A stretch of DNA of 64,000 nucleotides from Lachnospiraceae bacterium (GTDB lineage: Bacteria > Bacillota > Clostridia > Lachnospirales > Lachnospiraceae), in contig JAFXCD010000042.1 of NCBI GenBank assembly GCA_017521605.1, positions 117,087 through 181,086 of the forward strand, given 5' to 3'. Made by a program: the position numbers and the translations under genes. Of this stretch, positions 44,456-53,020 are shown one piece after another (the stretch's first letter is position 1; every line of letters begins with the position of its first letter). A model generated the notes under the pieces. The model worked only from the letters and a program-made list of their open reading frames with translations. It searched no databases and was not told where the DNA came from.

Positions 44456-44535
44456 AAACCATAATAAGGACCTGCACCGCCATTGCTTATCTGAGTCAGA
44501 AAATACACATAATCCTCCGGCAACTTTATCTGCAT
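44395..44535 (-). CDS. Truncated SMI1/KNR4-like ORF overlapping the pentapeptide gene
   Basis: An ATG at 44535 has AGGAGG eight bases upstream and opens 46 codons. The start reads KLPEDYVYFLTQISNGGAGP, a very clear SMI1/KNR4 core motif, then YYGLCSLEK. After this the frame soon ends, whereas the other frame carries on with EILDEVPSYDRLSDRIEEFM, as expected for the continuation SLEEILDEVP. A single missing base near 44440 would join the two. The remaining N-terminal part of an SMI1 domain is also missing. Confidence 0.55.
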   Translation of the reverse strand: MQIKLPEDYVYFLTQISNGGAGPYYGLCSLEKFWMKYLLMIDFQTE

Positions 44536-44604
44536 GAAACAGTCCTCCTATATCCCTTGCAAAAAAGATACTTTTGAGTACATTTCCCCAACTTCCATCT
44601 CGAC

Positions 44605-44742
44605 TATACTTTCATTGTCCCAATCCAATTCGTATATCTCTTTCCCATTGAAAAACACAGGGAATCGGATATCTTTTTCCGCCTAATATTATACAGTCTG
44701 GATTCTACTCCTTCAATCAAAATTTCAATTTCTTCCATCTCT
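44605..44742 (-). pseudogene. Decayed serine-recombinase fragment with an internal deletion
   Basis: The bases 44605-44667 are a close match to 56657-56717 and the bases 44670-44742 to 56874-56948 in the intact large serine recombinase gene, in the same order and orientation. About 155 bp between them are missing. Frames are broken. The remnant lies between the pentapeptide-like gene and the histidine kinase gene. It proves that a related recombinase element once stood here. The rest of 44536-44782 contains nothing else that I recognise. Confidence 0.85.
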
Positions 44743-44782
44743 TCTTGTATGCATGCTTACTTGTAGTCTGCAAGAATATCTC

Positions 44783-46114
44783 CTACGGAATGTATAAAAC
44801 AAACTCCATCCCTTCCGCATCTTTCATATATCGCCCAAACACATCTCCCGACAAACGCAACGCAATTTGTTTGGCTTCATACAAACCGATACCGCTTCCT
44901 TCTTTCATTTCTGCATTAGAGCCTCTCCAAAAACTGTTAAAAAGATAAGGAAGTTCACTCTCAGACACAATGCCTCCTTTATTTCTTACCGTAAAATAAT
45001 GTCCTTCTTCCTGCTTCTCAATCACAACAGAAATTCCGGTGCCGTCACCGTACTTAATCGCATTTTCAAGAAACTGCGATAAAATCCGCAGAATACCTAT
45101 TTTATCCGAATCCACCAAAGTATTATTGACGCATTCCACTTCGCAGGGAATTTTTAGCACTTTTAATCGATTGGTGTACTCTTCTTCTATGTACTCCTCA
45201 ATCTCCTTGGAATAAAAAGATTGCGGGTTGGGTTCAAAATCCACCAAACCTTCCATAGAGGTTTGAATCATCTCCTGCACAAGGATGGTGATATCATCTG
45301 CATTTTTATTAATCTTGACTGCAATTTCCGCATCCTTTTCATTGGGCATGCCATCCGGCTGGTACAATCCGGTCTCCACTGCATTTGCGTACAGTTTAAT
45401 ATTCGACACCGGTGTTTTGATTCCGTGAGCTATGGTTGCAAGAAGAGTCTGACGTTCTTCAATCAGACGATTGATATGCTTTTTATCATAGGTCATTTTA
45501 TCACCCAGCATATTAACGCCCCATACGAACTTACCAAAATACCGGTTCTTCGTTTCCGGTAACTTATCCGTAAAAGAACCTTTGGACAAACGCTCCGGAT
45601 ACTGGGAAAGTGTTTGGAAAGGTTTTAAAATTTTAAAATGGATATATGCAATTATCCCTATCGTCAGTACAAAAGATGCAATGATACACGCATTCATAAT
45701 CACTGCTTTTTGCCCATAAGATTCATCCCCAAAAGAAAAGACAAGAAAGCCCGCAAGCCGTTCCTCTTCATAGAGGACCCAGACACTTTGCGAACTTGTC
45801 AAATCCGTTACATTATTCACACCGCTTTGCTCCGTATCTGCCGGAAGATAAACAATGTCCAAGGGCAACATACATTCATTATACGCCTGCTGCCATTCAT
45901 CTTTTTTATCATAAAAGCACAACTGCACAATCTCCTCCGGATTCGCACCTGAGGCTTTCATCTCTGTTTCCACCAGGCCGGCAATACGGTTCATTACCAC
46001 ATTACGCCCCTGATTGGACTTCTCCTCCCGATTCTTCTGCAGTATATTAGCAATTACAAGCAGTAAAGCAAAAAGCAGAAACGTTCCCGCATACAAATAC
46101 TTTAAGCGTTTCAT
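44783..46114 (-). CDS. Sensor histidine kinase
   Basis: The protein has 443 residues. It has two transmembrane helices (~5-25 and ~140-162) enclosing a ~110-residue extracytoplasmic domain, a HAMP-like segment, the H-box LLATIAHGIKTPVSNIKLY with the phospho-acceptor His, the N-box LSQFLENAIKYGDG, and the G-boxes VRNKGGIVSE and GSGIGLYEAKQIA. It would autophosphorylate and pass the phosphate to the response regulator encoded by the gene that overlaps its start by 4 bp. It is the last gene of an operon with an ABC exporter and an exported hydrolase-like lipoprotein. Confidence 0.95.
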   Translation of the reverse strand: MKRLKYLYAGTFLLFALLLVIANILQKNREEKSNQGRNVVMNRIAGLVETEMKASGANPEEIVQLCFYDKKDEWQQAYNECMLPLDIVYLPADTEQSGVNNVTDLTSSQSVWVLYEEERLAGFLVFSFGDESYGQKAVIMNACIIASFVLTIGIIAYIHFKILKPFQTLSQYPERLSKGSFTDKLPETKNRYFGKFVWGVNMLGDKMTYDKKHINRLIEERQTLLATIAHGIKTPVSNIKLYANAVETGLYQPDGMPNEKDAEIAVKINKNADDITILVQEMIQTSMEGLVDFEPNPQSFYSKEIEEYIEEEYTNRLKVLKIPCEVECVNNTLVDSDKIGILRILSQFLENAIKYGDGTGISVVIEKQEEGHYFTVRNKGGIVSESELPYLFNSFWRGSNAEMKEGSGIGLYEAKQIALRLSGDVFGRYMKDAEGMEFVLYIP

Positions 46115-46800
46115 TTATCGCTCCCTCCTCCGAATCGGTACCCCACCTTCCATACTGTCTGGATCAGCATGGGATTCTTAGGGTCTTCCTCCAATTTCTC
46201 ACGAAGCCATCGTACATACACATTCAAGGTATTGATTTCACTAAAACAATCGCTCCCCCAAACCGCATTAAAAAGTGTTTCTTTATGAATCACCTGTTCA
46301 GGATGTTTCATAAAATAACATAAAATATCATATTCCTTGCCGGTTATGGAAATCTCTTTACCGGCTTTCGTTACTGTTCTTGATGCAACATCCACGGTAA
46401 TATCCTTATATACAAGCAACTGCTTATCTTCCGCCATCCCATAGGTTCTGCGGAGAATTGCCTTTACCTTGGAAGATAAAACAGGGAAAGAAAAGGGCTT
46501 ATCCAAATAATCATCCGCCCCTACATCAAGGCCCAGTATTTTACTTTGATCATCGGTTCTGGCACTCATCATAAGCACCGGAATACTATGTTTCTGCCGG
46601 ATAATCAGGAGCGTTTCATAACCATCCATTCCCGGAAGCATAACATCAAGAAGCAGCATTTTATATGCTGCCTTCTCAATGCACTCCAACCCCTCTTCCG
46701 CACTTTCTTTCCATTCCACGCTAAAACCGTCTTGCTTCAGAAAGTCACAAATTAAAGTTCCCAGTTCCTTATTATCTTCAATTACCAAAATGTCAATCAT
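46111..46800 (-). CDS. OmpR-family response regulator
   Basis: The start at 46800 overlaps the stop of the lipoprotein gene (ATGATTGA) and has GGGG seven bases upstream. The 229-residue protein has a receiver domain with the acidic pair near IEDNKELG, the phospho-acceptor Asp in LLLDVMLPGMDG, Thr/Ser in MMSARTDD and Lys in LDKPFSFP, followed by a winged-helix DNA-binding domain (ISITGKEYDILCYFMKHPEQ to TVWKVGYRF). It probably controls the ABC exporter operon in which it lies. Confidence 0.96.
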   Translation of the reverse strand: MIDILVIEDNKELGTLICDFLKQDGFSVEWKESAEEGLECIEKAAYKMLLLDVMLPGMDGYETLLIIRQKHSIPVLMMSARTDDQSKILGLDVGADDYLDKPFSFPVLSSKVKAILRRTYGMAEDKQLLVYKDITVDVASRTVTKAGKEISITGKEYDILCYFMKHPEQVIHKETLFNAVWGSDCFSEINTLNVYVRWLREKLEEDPKNPMLIQTVWKVGYRFGGGSDK

Positions 46801-48211
46801 AATAATTCCCCACATCCAGAAACTCCGGCTTATCCGTCACACCTTCGTCCCCCGTAAATGCCACCTGAATATTGCCCGTAGCATAGTCAATCAACACAAG
46901 ATGTACCACACCCTGCCTGTGAACATTTTCTACCTCATACTGGTCGGTCCGCTCCTGCGTTATCATCTCTTTCACTTCAGCTACCGTAAAATTCTCCTCG
47001 GCAGCCACCCAATCATTGTACTTGGAAAAACGCACCAGGTTCGCCACGGAACCCGTAAAATCATCTTTATTACCTGCTGTCATATAAGAATTCAGCACGC
47101 AGAGACTATCCTCACTCTCCCACTTAAGACCTTCCATAATGGGAGTATCTGCATCTCGCAGAACAGAAAATCCATCTCCCGCTTCCGTAACTTCCCGAAC
47201 ACAATTTTCTGCACAATAGGAATGCTCGGCATCTGTAATAATCAGATTATGGCACCATGTATAATCACCGCTGTTTGCTACCATATAATTACCTAAATCC
47301 GTTGCATTGTCACATTCCTCCAATGCATACCGGATATCATAAGTATAACACTTTTTCCCTTCAGATACAAAGGGATAATCCGATGCTCCCACATCCAGAA
47401 TTGCCACGAAAACACCATCATCATTTATTGCGGAAATCGTAGTGTAAATTCCCAGCATTCCAATGGTTGTAACGCTTCTTTCTCCCTTTACCATATGAGT
47501 CACTGCATTTACCTTCCCCATTTGGTTTTCACTGCCCAGATTCCATTCCAGACTTCTCAACGTAATACCTGCGCCGTTTTCTGTTTTACTTCCCCAAAGG
47601 GACAGTGCACTACAAGAAGTAGGACGCAGGGCATCCGGTATCATCTGTACAATCACTGCTTCTTCATAACTGATTTTACCATTCTCCGTAAAGCCTTTTT
47701 CTCCGCCGGAAATAATTGATGCAAAAGCCATAATCTCCGCCCTGTAATCCTCCGGTATAGATGACAGTAACACATTCATTCGCTCTTCCAAAACTGCATA
47801 ATCGATGTTCTGTCCTGAAAACGCCAACCTGATATTCTCATAAATATACGGCTCCATACTCTCTTCATACGCAGGGAAAGCTTTAAGCACCGTATCAGCA
47901 TATGCCTCGCCTACTTCTTCCGGAGTTCCCCTCTCATAATCCAACGTCACGTCATAGTAATCCGGATAAACCAGAATAGTGCACAAACCATCCTCTGACA
48001 CAAAAGTCTCTTCAACGTCCTTCTTCACACCTTCATTGGTATACGTACACTCTTCTTCCGTGCGATAATTTCCTACAGGTTGTAACCCATAATTTTCATT
48101 GTCGTTATCTTGATTTACGATTACCTCGCCCTGTGTGTTACAGGCAGTCAAAGTTATAAGCATTATGAAAAGCACACTAAGACTACGAGCTTTTTTTATC
48201 CATTTATTCAT
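46793..48211 (-). CDS. Ntn-hydrolase-like lipoprotein (C45/choloylglycine hydrolase superfamily)
   Basis: The start at 48211 overlaps the permease stop by 8 bp. The 472-residue protein has a lipobox signal peptide (LITLTACNTQ) and an acidic linker. Around residue 200 the motif PTSCSALSLWG has a candidate N-terminal nucleophile Cys, and further on LRSLEWNLGSE, TIGMLGIYTTISAINDDGVF and CHNLIITDAEHSYCAENCV follow the order of peptidase family C45/acyl-transferase proteins. These cleave amide bonds of small molecules after self-processing. It is exported and encoded between a permease and its regulator, so it may act on the exported or sensed compound. Confidence 0.7.
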   Translation of the reverse strand: MNKWIKKARSLSVLFIMLITLTACNTQGEVIVNQDNDNENYGLQPVGNYRTEEECTYTNEGVKKDVEETFVSEDGLCTILVYPDYYDVTLDYERGTPEEVGEAYADTVLKAFPAYEESMEPYIYENIRLAFSGQNIDYAVLEERMNVLLSSIPEDYRAEIMAFASIISGGEKGFTENGKISYEEAVIVQMIPDALRPTSCSALSLWGSKTENGAGITLRSLEWNLGSENQMGKVNAVTHMVKGERSVTTIGMLGIYTTISAINDDGVFVAILDVGASDYPFVSEGKKCYTYDIRYALEECDNATDLGNYMVANSGDYTWCHNLIITDAEHSYCAENCVREVTEAGDGFSVLRDADTPIMEGLKWESEDSLCVLNSYMTAGNKDDFTGSVANLVRFSKYNDWVAAEENFTVAEVKEMITQERTDQYEVENVHRQGVVHLVLIDYATGNIQVAFTGDEGVTDKPEFLDVGNYYD

Positions 48212-50645
48212 CACGAATCCTCCAGATTTGTATTCTGTTCACTGCCTGTAATACGGTCAGCATACAAAGTGCAATCAGCAGAATGACACTAACCGGCACA
48301 ATCACATAATTAGCCCAAAACAGGGTAATCATCTCAAATTCGCATACGTGGATAATATGATTTACAATATTACCTATCACATAATTTCCGATTGTTTTAC
48401 TAAAAATAATTGCCACAACATAAGATGCCGCCACCAACAAAAGCATTCTGAACAGATGCCAACATTTTATTACTCCATTTTGAAAGCCAATGCTTTTCAG
48501 TACTGCCACATCTCCTGTTTCTTCTTCCATAAAAATATTCTCATACAATATGGTAATGAGACTGAGCACCACAGCCACTACTACGGATACTACCAGAATC
48601 AACAGATTAAACATGGAACTAAAACCTGCAAAGAATTCATCATAAGCGTCTTTAGAGCCCTTAAACTTTATTTCGTCATCCGTAAACAATGCATCCATTC
48701 TGTCATAGTATTCCTGATATTCTGATTCCAGACAATCTAGTTTATATTGATACAGCGCATTCCCTGTAGATACAGCACCCTCAAATGCTTCGCTCATAAT
48801 AATGGGAGCAACACCCCAGCTCTGTCCGTCAAAAAATGCGGTTACCACAAACTCTTCCTGCACCTTTTCATAGGATATATGGTCGTCAGTATACTTCTCG
48901 TATTCGATGGTAATAATATCTCCTAATTCAATTCCCGCCTGCTTGGCAGTATAATACGCTATTGCCACCTCATTCTGTAGCATAGGTGCCGTTCCGCCTT
49001 CCACATAGATAATGTCCATGGCATAATTGAAATCACCAAACTGCATGGTAGATAACAATTCCTGCTCCTCAAAGAAAAGTGTGACAGACTGAGTAGAAAA
49101 GAAATCGATTCTCGCAGGAATATCATTTGCTGCCAACTTTTTATTTAGTGACTCATATACTGCTTCAACACTTCCTCCTTTGTTATAGAGTCTTGTATAA
49201 TAAGACTCATTGATTTCCATATAAAAATCCAGTGCATTGACCTGTAAATATTTCTGATAATACTCCATACTGCAAATCGAATCTTTTATTTGGATAATAA
49301 GAAGCACTATAAAAATACCGCAGACATAGGCAAGAATCAGATAGCTGTATCTTTTTACTCTTCCCAAAATATCACTTAACGCAAGGAACAAAGGTATATT
49401 GCACTCTCTCTTTTTATGCAAAAACAAGCCCGGCATTTTTCGGAACCGTTCTCCTCTATTATCTCCGTGAATGGCATCCATTACACTGATTTTATTCATG
49501 GAGCGAAGGGAGAGAAACGTAAAAAGCACCATAACAAGAATCATGCAAACAACGGCGATAATTGCCATGACGATTCTCATAGTCTGTGTCGGTAAGATAA
49601 TATGTATCATAAACTGATTCATCAAAAGTTTCCCCAAAGGCATTGCAATGGGAATTCCAATGATACCTCCCACAATGGCAAAAGCAATATATTTGACAGC
49701 AAACAAAGTCCGATAAGAAAAGGAATATACTCCAATGGCTTTCATAATACCAATTTCTTTTTCTTCTCTTTTAATAGCAGACTTCAGGCTAAAATGAATG
49801 GTCATAAAAATCATGCAAACCATAAAAATACCAACTACTGTTAATGCCAAAGCAACTACCAAACCAATCACACCATCATTGGTTGCAAATCGACTTTTAT
49901 TATCCCAAAATTCTCCCCGGACATCATCCAGCTCAATAAGCATATCGTTTCCTATTAACGTTAGTGTACTTATATAATCACCTTCCACATCCGACAGAAA
50001 AATTTCATACACATCCCTTTTTACCGGAGATTCCTCAAATAAAACCGCATAATCTGCCTCCGAAAAAAGCATACGGTCGTATATGTACGCAGAAGGATCT
50101 TTGTAGAAATCTGAAATGATAAACTCATACACATTTCCCATCTGGGTCGTTATACGAACAATATCGCCTTCTCTTGCTTCGGTATTGTTTAGGAGATTTT
50201 GGGGAAGCGCTACATAACCATTTTGCACTTCCAGTTTCTCATTCTCTGAATTATAGGGAATGTTTTGTTCTGTTTGTACCGTTGCAAACATCAGCGAAGT
50301 TGGTGACAATGGTTCCTCTTTGCCCTCCGCGCTCACATACTCTACCATTGTTCCGGAATAAATCACTCTTTCATTTAAATACATTTTGTCATATTCAGGA
50401 ACCTTCTCCCAAAAGGCTTCTATTTCTTCACGCTGTCCTTTGCTGTCAGAAATACTGTTTTGAACAATCATGGTAATGTCAGAGGTATTACATATCTCAT
50501 AAGTATTCTCGCTACCCACAAAACTGCTGTACAGAAGATGGGTACTTATGACAATAAATGCAGAGGCCAATATCATAAAAACAAACAGCGTAATGTTTAA
50601 TCCGACTTTATCCGTCAAATCTCTTTTTAACATTCTAAAATACAT
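48204..50645 (-). CDS. FtsX-like ABC transporter permease
   Basis: The protein has 813 residues. An N-terminal helix (~18-40) precedes a large extracytoplasmic domain; three helices (~265-380) include an FtsX-type core (SAIKREEKEIGIMKAIGVYS); a second extracytoplasmic domain follows; and a last group of three helices (~670-800) has the second FtsX core (EEETGDVAVLKSIGFQN). It is of the size of BceB/MacB-like permeases that act as mechanotransducers or detoxify membrane-active peptides. The ATP-binding subunit gene is 23 bp upstream. Confidence 0.93.
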   Translation of the reverse strand: MYFRMLKRDLTDKVGLNITLFVFMILASAFIVISTHLLYSSFVGSENTYEICNTSDITMIVQNSISDSKGQREEIEAFWEKVPEYDKMYLNERVIYSGTMVEYVSAEGKEEPLSPTSLMFATVQTEQNIPYNSENEKLEVQNGYVALPQNLLNNTEAREGDIVRITTQMGNVYEFIISDFYKDPSAYIYDRMLFSEADYAVLFEESPVKRDVYEIFLSDVEGDYISTLTLIGNDMLIELDDVRGEFWDNKSRFATNDGVIGLVVALALTVVGIFMVCMIFMTIHFSLKSAIKREEKEIGIMKAIGVYSFSYRTLFAVKYIAFAIVGGIIGIPIAMPLGKLLMNQFMIHIILPTQTMRIVMAIIAVVCMILVMVLFTFLSLRSMNKISVMDAIHGDNRGERFRKMPGLFLHKKRECNIPLFLALSDILGRVKRYSYLILAYVCGIFIVLLIIQIKDSICSMEYYQKYLQVNALDFYMEINESYYTRLYNKGGSVEAVYESLNKKLAANDIPARIDFFSTQSVTLFFEEQELLSTMQFGDFNYAMDIIYVEGGTAPMLQNEVAIAYYTAKQAGIELGDIITIEYEKYTDDHISYEKVQEEFVVTAFFDGQSWGVAPIIMSEAFEGAVSTGNALYQYKLDCLESEYQEYYDRMDALFTDDEIKFKGSKDAYDEFFAGFSSMFNLLILVVSVVVAVVLSLITILYENIFMEEETGDVAVLKSIGFQNGVIKCWHLFRMLLLVAASYVVAIIFSKTIGNYVIGNIVNHIIHVCEFEMITLFWANYVIVPVSVILLIALCMLTVLQAVNRIQIWRIRDE

Positions 50646-50668
50646 TGCTCTTTCTCCACTTCTTCAAA

Positions 50669-51433
50669 CTACCAGTTCATGTCTGTCAGCCAGTTTTTTA
50701 ACTTTCTTTCACGTACGGATAAATCCTGCATATCGTTCAGTTTCCCCAATACCAATTCCCCCTGTATGTTTCCGTCCACCAGATAAATAATACGCTCCGA
50801 AACTGCTGCCACACGTTCACTGTGAGTAACCATCAGAATGGTTGTTCCGTTTTTATTTGCTTCTGCAAGTTCTTTCATAACTTCTTTGGATGCCTTGGAG
50901 TTCAATGCTCCGGTGGGTTCATCTGCAAACAAAACCTTAGGATTGTTAATCAGAGCTCTGCACAAACAAGCTCTCTGTAACTGTCCACCGGACACTTCCG
51001 TAATCTGACGTTCTGCAGTATCTATGATCTCTAATCGGCGCATCAGCTTCTCTGCCTCTTCATTCACTTTTTCACGACTTTTCAGTTTCGCCTGATAACC
51101 CGGAAGTACAATATTGTCCATGATACAAAGCTTTTTCATCATATACATCTGCTGAAAAATAAATCCCATCTTGGTCAGTCTGATGTGGGACATTTCTTTT
51201 TCGTTTTTACCTGAAATATTCTCTCCATCAAAAATCACCTCCCCAGCGGTTGCGCGATCCATGCCGCTTACTGTATAAAGCAAGGTGGATTTACCGGAAC
51301 CACTGGGACCCATAATGGATACAAATTCGCCTTCTTCTACGTTTAAATTCACATTCTGTAAAACATTATTGCTCTGTTTTTCTACAATGTAGGTTTTACA
51401 CAAATCTTTTGTTTGAATAACTGTTTTATTCAT
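50669..51433 (-). CDS. ABC transporter ATP-binding protein (MacB/LolD-like)
   Basis: The start at 51433 (MNKTVIQTKD) is preferred to upstream in-frame codons up to 51457 because GGAGAG lies ten bases before it. The 254-residue protein contains Walker A GPSGSGKST, the Q-loop FQQMYMM, the signature EVSGGQLQRA, Walker B VLFADEPTGAL and the H-loop MVTHSERVA. It powers the FtsX-like permease encoded next and opens the five-gene operon ending with the sensor kinase. Confidence 0.96.
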   Translation of the reverse strand: MNKTVIQTKDLCKTYIVEKQSNNVLQNVNLNVEEGEFVSIMGPSGSGKSTLLYTVSGMDRATAGEVIFDGENISGKNEKEMSHIRLTKMGFIFQQMYMMKKLCIMDNIVLPGYQAKLKSREKVNEEAEKLMRRLEIIDTAERQITEVSGGQLQRACLCRALINNPKVLFADEPTGALNSKASKEVMKELAEANKNGTTILMVTHSERVAAVSERIIYLVDGNIQGELVLGKLNDMQDLSVRERKLKNWLTDMNW

Positions 51434-51540
51434 AGTAATCGTTCTCTCCATTTCCACTTACCTTATTGCGAAATGCTCTTCCCTATAATCAAGAAATAGG
51501 TGTTTTCTACATCACTTACAGGTCAATAGTAACATTTCAA

Positions 51541-51570
51541 TTCTTAAAAAATCTTTAAAAATTTTAAGAA
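51541..51570. promoter_or_regulatory. Inverted repeat upstream of the ABC/two-component operon
   Basis: TTCTTAAAA (51541-51549) and its perfect complement TTTTAAGAA (51562-51570) are separated by 12 bases, about 110 bp upstream of the ATP-binding gene. OmpR-type regulators of Bce-like systems bind inverted repeats in such positions, so this could be the operator; an A/T-rich chance repeat is also possible. Confidence 0.35.
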
Positions 51571-51582
51571 ACATAAAAATTT

Positions 51583-52422
51583 TCAATAAAAAAGCAGCTC
51601 CAAATTAATTTCTCCTGCACTACGAGTAGTCTGATTGATGGATTTAATATAACGGTTCCACTCTCCTTTTTCTGTTCGTATCCCTCTTTTCTCCATGGCA
51701 CGAACCGCCGGTCCTTCATGAATGGTGGGTAATGCATCAAGACCTCTCTCTGCATTGGAACGGTGGTCTATCCGTTCCGTATTTCCTTTTTTCTCCAAGG
51801 CTTCGTTCACTATATTCGCCCAGTTTGCTCTCCACTGCTCCAAAGTCTCCGGTGCACCCCATTCCGTGGTCTTCACAGCATTAAATAAATATTTTCCATC
51901 CTCTCCCTTAATGCGTTCTCCATTTTCATCCAAAATATATTCTCTCCTTTGTTTGGTGCCCCACGTTCCGTCTTCGCTTAATGCTCTCATGGGAACCAAT
52001 ACATGTACATGTGGATTCGGAATATCTCCCAGACTTTTTCCCGGTTTATGAATAGCCATATCCGATATCATTCCTCTTGATGTGAAATTCTCTGAAGTAA
52101 ATTTTCTTGCCAGTTCAAGATTCTCCTCATCGGACAATTCATTAGGAAGTGCAAAATCAAAAGAATAGGCAAGCTGGGCTCTTCCATTTGCCTCTGCAAA
52201 TTCAACTGCATTCCATAGTGTCTCCCTGTCTGCATAATCTTTTGGTGCATGCTCCGGCAGAATAATCTCTGTATAAAGCACACCACCCTTCTTGGTATAA
52301 TCCGGCTCCTCACCATAATAATTGTCGTGCAGTTTTTCACCTGCCCGATAAGCAGCTGCTGAAACTGCTGTCTGTCCTTTCCCTCTGGAAATCTGCGTTA
52401 CATGAAAATGATAAATTGCCAT
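51583..52422 (-). pseudogene. MobA/MobL (MobQ) relaxase, C-terminally truncated
   Basis: The frame has 279 residues, about half the usual length. It starts MAIYHFHVTQISRGKGQTAV, has AAAYRAGEKLHDNYYGEEPD, FDFALPNELSDEENLELAR and NPHVHVLVPMRALSEDG, the three-His region that holds the metal for nicking oriT. It then reads into INQTTRSAGEINLELLFY and stops, without the helical rest of the protein. The N-terminal relaxase domain is otherwise intact, so in-trans nicking is conceivable but doubtful. The truncation point is next to the ABC/two-component block, which suggests that block replaced the rest. Confidence 0.85.
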
Positions 52423-52487
52423 TATCCCTCCACCTCCTTTGCTGATAATTCATTTCTCAAATCTTCTAATGATTTTTGTTTTGCCAT
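52422..52487 (-). pseudogene. DUF3847-like remnant upstream of the relaxase
   Basis: A start at 52487 opens 21 codons (MAKQKSLEDLRNELSAKEV then EG) ending in TAATG, which overlaps the relaxase start. The beginning matches DUF3847-type proteins that normally precede MobA/MobL relaxases in clostridial mobile elements, but the rest of that protein (usually ~80 residues or more) is gone. Its end supplies the AAGGAGGTGGAGGG ribosome binding site of the relaxase. Confidence 0.45.
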
Positions 52488-52669
52488 TTTTTCTTTCCTC
52501 CTTCTTAAAAACAGGCATAGAAAAAGCACCTTAGAATTTCTTCCAAAGTGCTGGTTCTATATTTTGTGAAATTGTAACAATAAAGTTTGTGAAATATTTT
52601 CCCCGCTTTTCCACCCTTTTTGACTGATTTTGTCTCAGCAAAAAGGCAATCCTCAAAGTGCTTCCATTG

Positions 52670-52699
52670 AAAAAAGCCCAAACCATCGTGGTTTAGGCT
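52670..52699 (-). terminator. Terminator between oriT region and relaxase
   Basis: On the minus strand AGCCTAAACCA, a three-base loop and TGGTTTGGGCT form an 11-bp stem (52675-52699) followed by six T (52670-52675). It would stop transcription from the decarboxylase side. The 533-bp gap 52488-53020 also contains the oriT and a 36-bp repeat. Confidence 0.7.
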
Positions 52700-52889
52700 C
52701 TCAACACTTTTGTGATTTTTGAATTTTGGGTATACTATCTCCACTGCTATTATGCAATACTTGAGCCAATACGTCAACGGCAAAATTTTACCCTTTTGCG
52801 ATATCCCAATTATTACTGTGAAACTTTCCGAAGCGTAGCGTAGGCAAAACCGGCGCAGCCAATTCAGATACATCGCTTAGACGGACCTC

Positions 52890-52935
52890 GCACGGATACA
52901 TCCAAGGGATGTATAGAAGTGCGCCCTTAGCATCC
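52890..52935 (+). other. Origin of transfer (oriT) of MobQ type
   Basis: A perfect 8-bp inverted repeat (ATACATCC at 52896-52903, GGATGTAT at 52907-52914) is followed directly by AGAAGTGCGCCCTTA (52915-52929). The core GTGCGCCCT after a hairpin is the nic region shared by MobQ relaxase systems (RSF1010-type and Gram-positive relatives), in which nicking takes place inside the GCGCCC. It lies about 470 bp upstream of the truncated MobA/MobL relaxase, as expected for such elements. Confidence 0.75.
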
Positions 52936-52942
52936 CTACTTA

Positions 52943-52978
52943 GTTGAACGATGCACCATTTTTAGAGGGTCATTTAAC
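52943..52978. repeat. 36-bp direct repeat, left copy
   Basis: This copy begins with GTTGAACGATGCACCATTTT and shares its first 26 bases exactly with the copy at 54509-54544; the last 10 differ at only a few positions. The ends are near-complementary (GTTGAA and TTTAAC). It sits between the oriT and the decarboxylase gene. Confidence 0.8.
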
Positions 52979-53020
52979 TAATATAGATGTTACTTCATTC
53001 GTTGTTAGTGTTTCAACCAT

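Noticed and set aside
44455-44605. Continuation of the pentapeptide-gene frame upstream of 44455 as a real N-terminus.
   Set aside because: The frame is open to about 44605, but it has no start codon with a ribosome binding site, and the competing frame carries an unmistakable SMI1/KNR4 motif.
52505-52873. A 122-codon open frame on the minus strand across the oriT region.
   Set aside because: It runs through a terminator and an inverted repeat, has no good ribosome binding site and no domain-like sequence; it is a chance frame.
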